A stretch of DNA of 64,000 nucleotides from Pseudomonas marginalis (GCF_001645105.1 NZ_LKEG01000034.1:62223-126222); one strand, 5' to 3'. Shown: positions 48,269 through 61,881, counted from the stretch's first letter. The notes: a model not told the origin generated them from the sequence alone. A program made the numbers and translations.

Positions 48269-50548
48269 TCAGTCGTCCAACAGGGGCAATTGCAGGCTGA
48301 ACGTGGTGCCTTTGCCTACCACGCTTTCACAGCTGATGCGCCCACCGTGGCGCTCAACCACCGCCTTGACCATGGTCAGCCCCAACCCCAAGCCCTCACT
48401 GCCCTGGGCGGAATCAAAACGACGGTATTGGCTGAATAGCTCAGGCAGGTCCTGCGCGGCAATCCCCGGTCCCTGGTCACTGATACGGCATTCCAACCAG
48501 CCTTGCGCACTGCTGTGTCGCAACCTCACGGTGGTACCGGAGGACGAGTATTTGATCGCGTTCTCCAGCACGTTGAACAACGCACGAGTGAGCAGTGACT
48601 GGTCCGCAGACACCATGCCCTCGTCGGCTTCATCCAAGTCGTGAACCAAATGAATACCCTTGAGCTGGGCAATCAACGCGACTTGATCAAAGGCGTCCAT
48701 CACCAACATGGCGAACAATGTTGGCTGGAACTGGTAACCGTCAGCCTCAGCCTTGGCCAACTGGACGAAGGATTCCGTGAGGCTCAAGGCGCGCCGAACT
48801 TGTTGTTCGATCTTGGCGAACACCGGCGACTCACCGTCATGCACATCCAACAGCGCGAGGATCGCCGAGTGCGGCGCACGCAGGTCGTGGGAGAGGAACC
48901 GCAACATCGTCTCGCGGTGTTGCTGGGCTTCGCGCTCCTTGCTCAAATCGGTGAGGCTCAGCAGCCAGCCAAGTGCGACATCACCTTCGGCGGGGAGCAT
49001 GGGCGCCAGTTCCATGCGCAGGCTGCGTTGGTGGATATCGCGGAACTCCACCAGCTCCATCGCTGAGAGAGCAGGGCGCACACCGTTGTGCAGCGGCGGG
49101 TAGCCCAGGTCCGCCAACTGCTCCAGCAAGTTTTCGGTGACAAGGTCATTGCCGAACACCTCGCGAGCAATACGGTTGGCCAGCAGGATATTGCCTTTAG
49201 GGTCGGTGATCAGTGTCGCCACCGGCAGGCACTCCAGGCCGTCAGCCATGAAGCGCCGGGTGTCGCGTGTGCGGCTTACGGCCTGCTCCAGGGCGAAGAT
49301 ACGCGCCTGCAATACATCGCCTTTGCTGGCGGGCGCTCGGCGGCGTTCAGGCAGGACTTTGGGTTCGTTATCCAGGCGTGTCAGTTCCCAGCCGAAGTAA
49401 GCGATGATCACACTGAGGCGACGCCAGTTCCAGATCAGGTAGCTGAGCAACAACCCAATCAGGCAGGCCGCAGGCGACCACCAGTGGCCAAGACGCAACA
49501 GGGCCCAGGAACCGAGCAACGCGCCGGCCATGCAGCCGAGGGTCATCCACAGCGCGTAGCGTGGACGGTAGAGCAGCAGGCCCAGCAGCAACGCCACGAG
49601 GGCGGTCGCCATCAATGCCGCCAGCCAGCCCGGAAGATCCACGATAATGCGACCTTGCAGCAAGCCATTGAGCACATTGGCCTGGATCTCCACACCGGCC
49701 GTGGTGCCCACCGTGGAGGAGAGGGGCGTGACAAATCGATCACCCATCCCGGATGCCGTCGACCCCACCAGGATCAGCCGGTTGCGCAGTTGCTCTGGAG
49801 GTACTTCTCCACGCAATACGCTGACGTAGGACACGCTGGGAAAATGACTATGCGGCGCGATAAAGGGGATGCGGATTGAATGTTCACGATGCCAGGGTTG
49901 GGCTACCAACGGCTGAGGCTCACCCGGCATCTCTGATAACTCGCCACTCATCTCGTAGGCCAGCCAGGTGAGCTGCGGCGCGGGGGCATCGGGTGGACCT
50001 TCACGCATAAACAAACTACGGACAACGCCGTCGCTGTCTGCCTCGACATTGATATGACCTACGCCCTTGGCACATTTAAGCAGTGGCAGCATCTGTGCAC
50101 TGGGTTGGCTGTAGCTCGCTGTGCCTTCACGCACCAACGGCAGCAATACATTGCCGGCATTGCAGACCGCCTCGGCCAGGCGTTTGTCATTAGCCGGATC
50201 GCCGGACTCACTGAAGATCACATCGAACAGGATACCCGCCGGTTGCGCCGCACTCAGACGGTCGATCAGGTCAGCGTGCAGGCTGCGCGGCCAGGGCCAT
50301 TGGCCGAGTTTTTTCAGGCTGGAATCGTCGATGGTCACCAGCAGGATGCGCGGGTCTACAGGCAGAGGCGTGAGGCGGCGCAGGCTGTCGTACAACGGAT
50401 TATTCAAAGCCAGGCCTGGGCTCACCGACAGGTAGGCGGTGACGGGCAGCAGTAGCAAACCAATCCACAGCCACTCACGCACCAAGCCGTTGAACAAGCG
50501 CTGGGCATGGGTGGGTTGACGTTTCTCGGCCTTGCCCCAAAGCATCAT
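48269..50548 (-). CDS. CHASE2-domain sensor histidine kinase
   Basis: A 759-residue inner-membrane protein. TM1 is at about residues 25-44, then a periplasmic CHASE2 domain (about 48-300; LGQWPWPRSLHADLIDRL, GILFDVIFSE, GVEIQANVLNGLL), three membrane helices (about 306-378), a coiled linker, a PAS domain (about 437-535), a HisKA domain with phosphoacceptor H554 in FLSHDLRAPHSAI, and an ATPase domain with LENAIKYS (N663), DQGPGI and GLGLGLTMVK. It should sense a periplasmic signal and phosphorylate a regulator, most likely the one divergently encoded at 51771. It overlaps nothing but ends an operon with the FecR gene (3-base gap). Confidence 0.93.
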   Translation of the reverse strand: MMLWGKAEKRQPTHAQRLFNGLVREWLWIGLLLLPVTAYLSVSPGLALNNPLYDSLRRLTPLPVDPRILLVTIDDSSLKKLGQWPWPRSLHADLIDRLSAAQPAGILFDVIFSESGDPANDKRLAEAVCNAGNVLLPLVREGTASYSQPSAQMLPLLKCAKGVGHINVEADSDGVVRSLFMREGPPDAPAPQLTWLAYEMSGELSEMPGEPQPLVAQPWHREHSIRIPFIAPHSHFPSVSYVSVLRGEVPPEQLRNRLILVGSTASGMGDRFVTPLSSTVGTTAGVEIQANVLNGLLQGRIIVDLPGWLAALMATALVALLLGLLLYRPRYALWMTLGCMAGALLGSWALLRLGHWWSPAACLIGLLLSYLIWNWRRLSVIIAYFGWELTRLDNEPKVLPERRRAPASKGDVLQARIFALEQAVSRTRDTRRFMADGLECLPVATLITDPKGNILLANRIAREVFGNDLVTENLLEQLADLGYPPLHNGVRPALSAMELVEFRDIHQRSLRMELAPMLPAEGDVALGWLLSLTDLSKEREAQQHRETMLRFLSHDLRAPHSAILALLDVHDGESPVFAKIEQQVRRALSLTESFVQLAKAEADGYQFQPTLFAMLVMDAFDQVALIAQLKGIHLVHDLDEADEGMVSADQSLLTRALFNVLENAIKYSSSGTTVRLRHSSAQGWLECRISDQGPGIAAQDLPELFSQYRRFDSAQGSEGLGLGLTMVKAVVERHGGRISCESVVGKGTTFSLQLPLLDD

Positions 50549-50551
50549 AGG

Positions 50552-51484
50552 TCAACGTGCCTGAGCGGTAGGTGGGTAGTAGAAGATGTCATAGACCCCG
50601 GTTTCTCCCTCCAGGCCGTTTTCGTCATACGCCGACAAGCGCACGTGATAGAACGAGGCTTTGAGCCCAGTGAAGCTCATTTTCGGCGCAGCGGAAAAGT
50701 TTTCCTGCTTGATATTCATAAAGGCCTTGTCGGTGGCGACCTGAGCCCGGTACATCTGTGCGCCGGGCAATGGCCGAAGGTACAGACTCCAGACCGGTGC
50801 ATCACCTTTCTGGCCATCTTGTCCCACAAGCGTGGGCGCGGCGAGTAATTCAACGGGTTTCAAATCGCCCTGTTTCTTGAAGAGCAGACCTTGCCGGGCG
50901 CCTACTTTTACCTCTTGCTCCACCGACTTGGTCTTAACCTCGCGGTTGACGGCGACCTGTCCGTCCAACACTTCCAGTACCGATTGCTCAGCGTCATTGC
51001 GCACCCGGAAGTGCGTGCCACGCACACCCAGCACACCCACTGGCGTCACGATCTGGAAACGGTCATGGTCGCTGATGCGTTTGATCACATACGCCTCGGC
51101 CTGGCCTTGCTCAAGCACCACCTGGGGAATGGACTGCTTCTTTTCCAGACGCAATCGCACTTGGGAACTGGAGGGCAATACCACCCTGGATCCGTCACCG
51201 AGCAACAGGCTGACGAACGCCGAAGCCGATGTCTTCACACCTTCCTGCTCATCGATGGTTATACCTTCCAGCAAGGGGCTCGCCGTGCCCCTGGCATCGA
51301 GTTTCCACGCCTCACCCGTGAGATGCTGGACAATCGCCGGTAAAGGCTGGGCTCGGCACAGAACGTTGTCATCGATATAAGGCGAACGAACCTTGGCTGC
51401 CGCCCCCACAGAGCTGACCACCATGATCAACAATGGGGGGAGGGCGCGGCGCAAGCGGTTCGGAGAAAGGATCATGGCGCTCAT
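50552..51484 (-). CDS. FecR-domain periplasmic protein
   Basis: The likely start is ATG 51484 (310 residues) or ATG 51475; a TTG at 51508 is less likely. After a signal peptide (ending near SVGAAA) come a FecR domain (SAFVSLLLGDGSRVVLPSSSQVRLRLEKK through TPVGVLGVRGTHFRVRND) and a C-terminal beta-sandwich, perhaps Fn3-like (PVWSLYLRPLPGAQMYRAQVATDKAFM...YHVRLSAYDENGLEG). It lacks the cytoplasmic anti-sigma part and membrane helix of FecR proper, and no sigma factor gene is near. The kinase gene begins 3 bases after its stop, so it may present a signal to the CHASE2 domain (inference). Confidence 0.85.
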   Translation of the reverse strand: MSAMILSPNRLRRALPPLLIMVVSSVGAAAKVRSPYIDDNVLCRAQPLPAIVQHLTGEAWKLDARGTASPLLEGITIDEQEGVKTSASAFVSLLLGDGSRVVLPSSSQVRLRLEKKQSIPQVVLEQGQAEAYVIKRISDHDRFQIVTPVGVLGVRGTHFRVRNDAEQSVLEVLDGQVAVNREVKTKSVEQEVKVGARQGLLFKKQGDLKPVELLAAPTLVGQDGQKGDAPVWSLYLRPLPGAQMYRAQVATDKAFMNIKQENFSAAPKMSFTGLKASFYHVRLSAYDENGLEGETGVYDIFYYPPTAQAR

Positions 51485-51770
51485 CAAGGTTGGGGTTCCA
51501 GAGGGCAACTGACATCAGCACGCAAGAGTTTACGGCAGCGCATGCGTCGGCTGATCCTTTTCCTTATGGTCGGGAGCCGGTATCTTTCCTACATCGGTGG
51601 CGAGGACGTTCAATGGATTAAACCCTCATTGGTCTCAGCGTATCGAGAGATCCAAGGGCCAACGAATCTGAGCACAATTATTCAGATTCCATGGCCGGCA
51701 TCTGCGCAGTCCGTGCCCATAAACGAAACCGGCCGACGGCTGCCGTACTTCAAGACGAAAGGACCCACCC
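51485..51770. promoter_or_regulatory. Divergent control region of the FecR-kinase operon and the response regulator
   Basis: The 286-base gap between divergent start codons should hold promoters for both transcripts and may hold binding sites for the regulator itself. I found no clear direct-repeat operator or other gene in it. ACGAAAGGA provides a ribosome site for the regulator. Confidence 0.5.
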
Positions 51771-52493
51771 ATGCGTGTCGCAATATTGGATGACGAACCC
51801 GCGGAACTGCGCCGGGTGGAACAGACACTGCGACAAATCCCCAGCACCGTCGAACAGCCCTGGACTCTGCATTGCTTCGAACGTGGGGAAGACCTGCTGC
51901 GCCAGCTACGTCGGGAGACGTTTGACCTGCTGATCCTCGACTGGCAACTGCCGGATATTACCGGTATCGCACTGCTGCGCTGGACGCGTGAGCACATGGA
52001 GTCGCCACCCGCCGTCATCATGCTCACCAGCCGTGACGCCGAGAGCGATATCGTGACTGCGCTGAACAGCGGTGCGGACGACTACGTCAGCAAACCCTTT
52101 CGCCCCAATGAACTGAAAGCGCGAGTGACGGCTGTTCTGCGTCGACACGGGCTGCAGAAGTCAGCGACCCATGAAGTACAAAGCTTCAATGACCTGACGT
52201 TTGATGATGCTGAATTGACCGTAACGCGGGCGGGTAAACCTATCAACCTTACCGAACGTGAATACCGGCTGGCGAGCTGCCTGTTTGCCAACCTGGCACG
52301 GCCATTGTCTCGCGAGTACCTCTACGAGCGGTTTTGGACCCATGAAGAAATGGTGTCGTCGCGGCCGCTCGATACGCATATCTATCGGTTGCGCAATAAG
52401 CTGGGGTTGACCGCAGACCGGGGCTGGCAGCTGTTGACGATCTACGGGTATGGGTACCGATTGGAGAGCGTGGCAGCCGCTTCTGAAGGCTGA
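51771..52493 (+). CDS. OmpR-family response regulator
   Basis: A 240-residue protein: receiver domain (residues 1-120) with D7/D8, phosphoacceptor D57 (LLILDWQLPD), T86 (MLTSRDAES) and K108 (YVSKPFRPNELKARV), and a C-terminal winged-helix DNA-binding domain (about 140-235; LTEREYRLASCLFANLARPLSREYLYERFW...RPLDTHIYRLRNKLGL). It is divergent from the FecR-CHASE2 kinase operon and is its probable partner. Targets are unknown; it may control its own locus. Confidence 0.93.
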   Translation: MRVAILDDEPAELRRVEQTLRQIPSTVEQPWTLHCFERGEDLLRQLRRETFDLLILDWQLPDITGIALLRWTREHMESPPAVIMLTSRDAESDIVTALNSGADDYVSKPFRPNELKARVTAVLRRHGLQKSATHEVQSFNDLTFDDAELTVTRAGKPINLTEREYRLASCLFANLARPLSREYLYERFWTHEEMVSSRPLDTHIYRLRNKLGLTADRGWQLLTIYGYGYRLESVAAASEG

Positions 52494-52546
52494 AAATGCT
52501 GATGTTCCACGTGGAGCATTTTGTAGATCACCGAAAACTGCCCAAT

Positions 52547-52577
52547 AAAAAAGGCCAACGCTAAGCGTTGGCCTTTT
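52547..52577. terminator. Terminator between the response regulator and gyrB
   Basis: AAGGCCAACGC-TAA-GCGTTGGCCTT forms an 11-base stem. On the minus strand it is followed by a run of six Ts, so it is a strong gyrB terminator; on the plus strand the T-run is four bases, enough to serve the response regulator. Confidence 0.9.
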
Positions 52578-52598
52578 GGGTTCAGCTGTTTACCTGAA

Positions 52599-56124
<3,526 letters not shown>

Positions 56125-56144
56125 CTAGCTTCTGCTGAGCATGG

Positions 56145-57248
56145 TTACAGGCGCATCGGCATGACAACGTAAGCCGAGTCGTCGTTGTCGGATTCCTGTA
56201 CCAAGGCGCTGCTGTTGGAGTCCGACAGAATCAGGCGAACCTGTTCGGTGGTCATCACACCCAGTACGTCCAGCAGGTAGCTCACGTTGAAGCCAATCTC
56301 GAGTGAACCGCCATTGTAGTCGACGCCCACTTCTTCTTCCGCTTCTTCCTGCTCCGGGTTGTTCGCCTGGATCTTCAACTGACCGTTGGCCAGTTGCAGA
56401 CGGATACCACGGTACTTTTCGTTGGACAGAATCGCGGTACGGCTGAACGCCTCACGCAAGGCCTGGCGATCACCGAGTACCAGCTTGTCACCGCCTTTAG
56501 GCAGCACGCGCTCGTAATCCGGGAACTTGCCGTCGACCAGTTTGGAAGTGAAGGTGAACTCGCCAGTGGTAGCGCGAATGTGGTGCTGGCCCAACACGAT
56601 GCTGACATTGCCTTCCGGCTCAGTGAGCAGACGCGCCAGCTCAAGGATACCCTTGCGTGGCACGATCACCTGGTGACGGTCCGGCTGGCCGATATCAGCA
56701 CGCATCGAGCACATCGCCAGACGGTGACCGTCGGTAGCCACAGCGCGGATAATGCCTTCCGACACTTCCAAGAGCATGCCGTTGAGGTAGTAACGCACGT
56801 CCTGCTGGGCCATGGCGAAACTGGTGCGCTCAATCAAACGACGCAGTTTGCTTTGCTCCAGGCTGCAGGTCAGCGAACCAGGACCTTCTTCCACCGTCGG
56901 GAAATCATTGGCCGGCAAAGTGGACAGGGTGAAGCGGCTGCGACCGGCTTTGACGACCAACTTCGCTTCATCAACCTTGATGTCGATCAGCGCGTCGTTC
57001 GGCAGGCTTTTGCAGATGTCCATCAGCTTGCGCGCCGGCACGGTGATCTCGCCAGGTTCGGCGGGCTCTTCCAGCTGCACACGACCAACCAGCTCGACTT
57101 CCAGGTCGGTACCGGTCAGGGACAATTGCTGGCCTTCGACCACCAGCAATACGTTGGAGAGCACCGGCAAGGTCTGTCGGCGCTCGACGACGCCTGCGAC
57201 CAGTTGCAGGGGTTTCAACAGGGCTTCGCGTTGAATGGTGAAATGCAT
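56145..57248 (-). CDS. dnaN: DNA polymerase III sliding clamp (beta)
   Basis: A 367-residue protein of three repeated clamp domains, beginning MHFTIQREALLKPLQLVAGVVERRQTLPVLSNVLL and ending ESDNDDSAYVVMPMRL, the typical C-terminus. It dimerises into the ring that tethers the replicase. It follows dnaA by 38 bases. Confidence 0.99.
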   Translation of the reverse strand: MHFTIQREALLKPLQLVAGVVERRQTLPVLSNVLLVVEGQQLSLTGTDLEVELVGRVQLEEPAEPGEITVPARKLMDICKSLPNDALIDIKVDEAKLVVKAGRSRFTLSTLPANDFPTVEEGPGSLTCSLEQSKLRRLIERTSFAMAQQDVRYYLNGMLLEVSEGIIRAVATDGHRLAMCSMRADIGQPDRHQVIVPRKGILELARLLTEPEGNVSIVLGQHHIRATTGEFTFTSKLVDGKFPDYERVLPKGGDKLVLGDRQALREAFSRTAILSNEKYRGIRLQLANGQLKIQANNPEQEEAEEEVGVDYNGGSLEIGFNVSYLLDVLGVMTTEQVRLILSDSNSSALVQESDNDDSAYVVMPMRL

Positions 57249-57286
57249 GGTCTAGTCCCTTGCCTTAATAAGCTGCGCTGGTGTCA

Positions 57287-58792
57287 TCACGTTGTCAGTG
57301 TACGCAGCAGGTTCTTGTAGTCCTCGCGAATATCCGCGTCGGATTCCTTAAGTTCATTGATCTTGCGGCACGCGTGCAAGACCGTGGTGTGGTCACGCCC
57401 GCCAAACACATCGCCGATTTCCGGCAGGCTGTGGTTGGTCAACTCCTTGGAGAGTGCCATGGCCACCTGACGGGGACGTGCTACCGAGCGCGAACGGCGC
57501 TTGGACAGCAGGTCGGAAATCTTGATTTTGTAATACTCGGCCACGGTGCGCTGGATGTTATCCACACTCACCAGCTTGTCTTGAAGTGCCAACAAGTCCT
57601 TCAGGGACTCGCGGATCAACTCAATGGTGATGTCGCGGCCCATGAAGTGCGAGTGCGCGATGACCCGCTTGAGTGCGCCTTCCAGCTCACGCACGTTGGA
57701 GCGGATGCGTTGAGCGATGAAAAACGCAGCATCGTGAGGCAGGTCGACTTTCGCCTGGTCGGCCTTTTTCATCAGGATCGCGACGCGGGTTTCGAGTTCC
57801 GGCGGCTCTACTGCAACAGTCAGGCCCCAGCCGAAACGCGATTTCAGGCGTTCTTCCAGACCTTCGATCTCTTTCGGATAACGGTCACTGGTCAAGATGA
57901 CCTGCTGGCCACCTTCGAGCAAGGCGTTGAAGGTATGGAAAAACTCTTCCTGGGAACGCTCTTTACGGGCAAAGAATTGAATGTCATCGATCAGCAACGC
58001 ATCAACCGAGCGGTAGAAACGCTTGAATTCATTGATGGCATTGAGCTGCAGGGCCTTGACCATATCAGCCACGAAGCGCTCCGAGTGCAGGTACACGACC
58101 TTGGCATTCGGGTTCTTCTTTAATAGGTGGTTACCCACAGCGTGCATCAAGTGAGTCTTACCCAAGCCGACGCCACCATAAAGGAAGAGTGGGTTGTAAC
58201 CATGCTTGGGGTTGTCGGCGACCTGCCAGGCGGCTGCACGAGCCAGCTGGTTGGATTTACCTTCGACGAAATTCTCGAACGTGAACGTGCGGTTAAGGTA
58301 GCTGGTGTGCTTGAGCGCGCCTTCAACCTGAACGGTGCGCTGTTCGGCCCGGATCGGGGCTTGCTGGGAGCTGGCACCGGCCATCGGGTCGAAGCTATCG
58401 CGCGACGGTTCTTCATTCTCGGCTGCATTTTTCTTCGCAGACGATTTGGAAGGAGCCGGCGCAGGTGTACTGGCAACCGGTGCCGCCTGGGCTTGCGACG
58501 CAGCAGCGGCCAATGGCGCGTTCGGCGCAGCACGAGGTGCGGAGCTACGTTTGCTGCCTATTAATAAGGAGAGCACGGGTGCGAGGCCGTTGCCGTGTTC
58601 ATCGAGCAATTCGAGCACGCGGCTCAGGTACTTCTCGTTGACCCAGTCGAGAACAAAACGATTGGGCGCGTAAACACGCAACTCGTCGCCTTCGGCTTCG
58701 ACCTGTAGTGGACGGATCCAGGTGTTGAATTGCTGGGCAGGCAGCTCATCGCGCAAAAGCTCCACGCACTGCTGCCAAAGTTCCACTGACAC
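57287..58792 (-). CDS. dnaA: Chromosomal replication initiator DnaA
   Basis: A 501-residue protein starting at GTG 58792 (AGGGGAT eight bases upstream). Domain I is residues about 1-80, a long Ala/Pro-rich linker II about 81-155, the AAA+ domain III has Walker [10 protein letters not shown] (206-214) and Walker [10 protein letters not shown], and domain IV carries the DnaA-box binding signature [15 protein letters not shown]. It opens oriC, which lies just upstream of the gene. The linker is the variable part in pseudomonads. Confidence 0.99.
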   Translation of the reverse strand: MSVELWQQCVELLRDELPAQQFNTWIRPLQVEAEGDELRVYAPNRFVLDWVNEKYLSRVLELLDEHGNGLAPVLSLLIGSKRSSAPRAAPNAPLAAAASQAQAAPVASTPAPAPSKSSAKKNAAENEEPSRDSFDPMAGASSQQAPIRAEQRTVQVEGALKHTSYLNRTFTFENFVEGKSNQLARAAAWQVADNPKHGYNPLFLYGGVGLGKTHLMHAVGNHLLKKNPNAKVVYLHSERFVADMVKALQLNAINEFKRFYRSVDALLIDDIQFFARKERSQEEFFHTFNALLEGGQQVILTSDRYPKEIEGLEERLKSRFGWGLTVAVEPPELETRVAILMKKADQAKVDLPHDAAFFIAQRIRSNVRELEGALKRVIAHSHFMGRDITIELIRESLKDLLALQDKLVSVDNIQRTVAEYYKIKISDLLSKRRSRSVARPRQVAMALSKELTNHSLPEIGDVFGGRDHTTVLHACRKINELKESDADIREDYKNLLRTLTT

Positions 58793-58799
58793 GGATATC

Positions 58800-59287
58800 C
58801 CCTAAGTTGAAAGCCGGTGAGGCAAAAACAGCCGCCATTGTAGCGGCGAGCCGCCCACTTATCCACATGTAGGTTGATCACGGACCGGCCAAAATCAACG
58901 TCTTAAGGGTAATAAAGGCGACCAATGGTCTGTGCATAAGCTCTGTGGATAAGCCCACCTAAGGTCGTTGCACAAGTGGGGGAGAAAGTCTGTGGGTAAC
59001 TGGCCTGTGGATAACAACCCATTCCACACACAGCTTATCCGACAGCGCAGCACAGGCAGAGCACCGTTTCTCCCCCGTGTTGTCATTCTCTGTACATCAC
59101 GTAGAACATGGCCTCAAGGCAGTTATCAACAGATGATCGCCTGCCTAGCTTTTATAAGCTTTACAAAAAAGCTTTAAATAACTTCCTTCTTTATTTTTAT
59201 ATCTATGGCATTGCCCGTGGAAGCGGCGCGGACGCAAAAGGGCAAATCGGCTGCAGAGATCTAATTAAAGGAAAAGCTGGTTGGAAA
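58800..59287. other. Chromosomal replication origin (oriC)
   Basis: The 585-base non-coding gap between dnaA and rpmH holds consensus DnaA boxes TTATCCACA at 58859-58867 (plus), 58944-58952 and 59006-59014 (minus), and near-matches at 58931-58939, 58991-58999, 59035-59043 and 59123-59131. An A/T-rich stretch at about 59150-59215 on the rpmH side is the likely unwinding region. Location between dnaA and rpmH is the known site of Pseudomonas oriC. No protein gene is seen in it. Confidence 0.92.
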
Positions 59288-59316
59288 TTGACCTAGAGGC
59301 TTGCTTTCACTAGAAT
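59288..59316 (+). promoter_or_regulatory. rpmH: Sigma70 promoter of rpmH-rnpA
   Basis: TTGACC (59288-59293), a 17-base spacer, and TAGAAT (59311-59316) match sigma70 -35 and -10 elements closely. The rpmH start is 62 bases after the -10 box. Confidence 0.8.
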
Positions 59317-59377
59317 CGCCGGTCTCTTAAAACGGGGGCCATTCCGGCCCGTTGTGGACGAACCAGGTAACAACGCC

Positions 59378-59512
59378 ATGAAACGTACTTTCCAACCAAG
59401 CACCATCAAACGCGCCCGCACCCACGGTTTCCGTGCTCGCATGGCTACCAAGAACGGCCGTGCTGTCCTGTCGCGTCGTCGCGCCAAAGGTCGTGCGCGT
59501 CTGGCAGTTTGA
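59378..59512 (+). CDS. rpmH: 50S ribosomal protein L34
   Basis: A 44-residue, very basic protein: [20 protein letters not shown], then [20 protein letters not shown] and a short tail ending AV. This is full-length bacterial L34, a component of the large ribosomal subunit. It is the first gene after oriC, in the conserved cluster rpmH-rnpA-yidD-yidC-mnmE. Confidence 0.98.
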   Translation: MKRTFQPSTIKRARTHGFRARMATKNGRAVLSRRRAKGRARLAV

Positions 59513-59525
59513 TAATCCGGTACTG

Positions 59526-59933
59526 GTGGTGAGTCAGGACTTCAGTCGGGAAAAGCGTCTGCTAACCCCCCGGCATTTCAAGGCAGTCTTTGACTCCCCC
59601 ACCGGCAAGGTTCCGGGGAAAAATCTCCTGCTCCTTGCGCGTAACAACGATCTGGATCACCCCCGTCTCGGGTTGGTGATCGGCAAGAAGAGCGTAAAGC
59701 TCTCCGTTGAGCGCAATCGCCTCAAGCGTCTGATGCGCGAATCGTTTCGCCTCCACCAGGACACTCTGGTTGGTTGGGATATTGTTATCGTCGCGCGCAA
59801 AGGCTTGGGGGACGTAGAAAGCCCCGAATTGATTCAGCATTTCGGCAAGCTCTGGAAACGTTTGGCGCGTACCAACAAGCCAGCACCAGCAGTCAGCACC
59901 GAAACTGTAGGGGTAGACAGCCTTGATGCGTAA
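59526..59933 (+). CDS. rnpA: Ribonuclease P protein component
   Basis: The start is read as GTG 59526 ([22 protein letters not shown]), 135 residues; GTG 59529 is an equal alternative. The RNP signature [22 protein letters not shown] (about residues 55-76) is intact. It pairs with the RnpB RNA to trim 5' ends of pre-tRNAs. It follows rpmH by 13 bases with no strong ribosome site, so translation is likely coupled. It overlaps yidD by 8 bases. Confidence 0.96.
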   Translation: MVSQDFSREKRLLTPRHFKAVFDSPTGKVPGKNLLLLARNNDLDHPRLGLVIGKKSVKLSVERNRLKRLMRESFRLHQDTLVGWDIVIVARKGLGDVESPELIQHFGKLWKRLARTNKPAPAVSTETVGVDSLDA

Positions 59934-60171
59934 ACTGGCCCTCGTTCCGATCCAGTTTTATCGCTATGCCATTAGTCCTCTGATGGCCAACCACTGTCGT
60001 TTCTACCCCAGTTGTTCCTGCTACGCGTTAGAGGCCATAGAAAACCATGGTCTTCTGCGCGGTGGCTGGCTGACCTTTCGTCGTTTAGGTCGCTGTCATC
60101 CGTGGAATCCCGGTGGTTATGACCCGGTTCCACCTATCCCTACCTCCCGTTCTTCTTCGATGGCCGAGTAA
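59926..60171 (+). CDS. yidD: Membrane protein insertion efficiency factor
   Basis: An 81-residue protein from ATG 59926: [20 protein letters not shown], then the Cys-rich [19 protein letters not shown] and [15 protein letters not shown] of the YidD family. It lies at the inner membrane and aids YidC insertion. It overlaps rnpA and ends two bases before yidC. Confidence 0.96.
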   Translation: MRKLALVPIQFYRYAISPLMANHCRFYPSCSCYALEAIENHGLLRGGWLTFRRLGRCHPWNPGGYDPVPPIPTSRSSSMAE

Positions 60172-60173
60172 TC

Positions 60174-61856
60174 ATGGATATTAAACGCACGATCCTGATC
60201 GTCGCCCTGGCAATCGTGTCCTACGTCATGGTTCTTAAGTGGAACCAGGACTATGGCCAGGCTGCCCTGCCGACTCAGAATGTTGCTACCAACCAGGCTG
60301 CGCCGGCTATTCCGGACACCCCGCTGGGTAACAATGCGTCCGCGAGTGCCGATGTTCCCAGCGCGAATGGCGAGACAAGCGCCCCTTTAGAAACGCCAGT
60401 GGTCACCAATAAAGACCTCATCCACGTCAAAACGGATGTGCTCGACCTGGCTATCGACCCACAAGGTGGTGATATTGCGCAGTTGAAACTGCCGCTGTAT
60501 CCACGTCGCCAAGACCATCCGGATGTTCCGTTCCAACTGTTTGATAACGGTGGTGAGCGTACTTATCTGGCGCAAAGCGGCCTGACCGGCACCAACGGTC
60601 CGGATGCACGTGCTACCGGTCGTCCGGTTTATTCGACCGAGCAGAAGACTTATCAACTGGCTGATGGCCAGAACCAGTTGAACGTCGACCTGAAATTCAG
60701 CCTCGACGGCGTCAACTACATCAAGCGCTTCAGCTTCACCCGTGGTTTGTACGACTTGAAGGTCACTTACCTGATCGACAACGAAAGCGGCAAACCGTGG
60801 AGCGGCAACCTGTTTGCCCAGCTCAAGCGTGACGCCAGCTCCGATCCTTCTTCCAGCACCGCCACCGGCACCGCGACTTACCTGGGCGCTGCCCTGTGGA
60901 CAAGTAACGAGCCGTACAAAAAAGTGTCGATGAAAGATATCGACAAGGGCTCGCTGAAAGAAACCGTTCAAGGTGGCTGGGTTGCTTGGCTGCAACACTA
61001 CTTCGTGACCGCCTGGATCCCGAACAAAGGTGATGCGAACCTGGTTCAAACCCGCAAGGACAGCCAGGGTAACTACATCATCGGCTTTACTGGCCCGGCG
61101 TTGACCGTCGCACCCGGTGCCAAGGCTGAAACCAGCGCTACCCTGTACGCCGGTCCGAAAAGCCAGGCCGTGCTCAAAGAGTTGTCCCCAGGTCTGGAAC
61201 TGACTGTGGATTACGGCTTCCTGTGGTTCATTGCCCAGCCTATTTTCTGGCTGCTGCAACATATCCACAGCATCGTCGGTAACTGGGGCTGGTCGATCAT
61301 CTTCCTGACCATGCTGATCAAGGGGATCTTCTTCCCTCTGTCGGCAGCCAGCTACAAGTCGATGGCGCGTATGCGTGCCGTGGCCCCGAAACTGGCGGCA
61401 CTGAAAGAACAACATGGCGATGACCGGCAGAAGATGTCGCAGGCCATGATGGAGCTGTACAAGAAAGAGAAGATCAACCCGCTGGGTGGATGCTTGCCGA
61501 TTCTGGTGCAGATGCCGGTGTTCCTGTCGCTGTACTGGGTACTCCTGGAAAGCGTGGAAATGCGCCAGGCGCCGTTCATGCTGTGGATAACTGACCTGTC
61601 GATCAAAGACCCGTTCTTTATCCTGCCGATCATCATGGGCGCAACCATGTTCATCCAGCAGCGCTTGAACCCGACTCCGCCGGATCCGATGCAGGCCAAG
61701 GTAATGAAAATGATGCCAATCATCTTCACCTTCTTCTTCCTGTGGTTCCCAGCCGGTCTGGTGCTGTACTGGGTGGTCAACAACGTGTTGTCTATCTCTC
61801 AACAGTGGTACATCACACGTAAAATCGAAGCGGCTACTGCAAAAGCCGCGGCGTAA
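60174..61856 (+). CDS. yidC: Membrane protein insertase YidC
   Basis: A 560-residue protein: N-terminal signal anchor (KRTILIVALAIVSYVMVLKWNQ), a large periplasmic domain (about residues 60-340) with an Ala/Ser/Thr-rich linker before it, then a conserved five-helix insertase core (about 345-555). It inserts and folds inner-membrane proteins with or without Sec. A consensus DnaA box lies within it (61582-61590) and another just after it (61864-61872). Confidence 0.98.
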   Translation: MDIKRTILIVALAIVSYVMVLKWNQDYGQAALPTQNVATNQAAPAIPDTPLGNNASASADVPSANGETSAPLETPVVTNKDLIHVKTDVLDLAIDPQGGDIAQLKLPLYPRRQDHPDVPFQLFDNGGERTYLAQSGLTGTNGPDARATGRPVYSTEQKTYQLADGQNQLNVDLKFSLDGVNYIKRFSFTRGLYDLKVTYLIDNESGKPWSGNLFAQLKRDASSDPSSSTATGTATYLGAALWTSNEPYKKVSMKDIDKGSLKETVQGGWVAWLQHYFVTAWIPNKGDANLVQTRKDSQGNYIIGFTGPALTVAPGAKAETSATLYAGPKSQAVLKELSPGLELTVDYGFLWFIAQPIFWLLQHIHSIVGNWGWSIIFLTMLIKGIFFPLSAASYKSMARMRAVAPKLAALKEQHGDDRQKMSQAMMELYKKEKINPLGGCLPILVQMPVFLSLYWVLLESVEMRQAPFMLWITDLSIKDPFFILPIIMGATMFIQQRLNPTPPDPMQAKVMKMMPIIFTFFFLWFPAGLVLYWVVNNVLSISQQWYITRKIEAATAKAAA

Positions 61857-61881
61857 TTTACTCTGTGGATAACCACTCAAG

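Noticed and set aside
58968..59296. Short open frames in the dnaA-rpmH gap
   Set aside because: They overlap DnaA boxes and the A/T-rich unwinding region, lack ribosome sites and family features; the gap is oriC.
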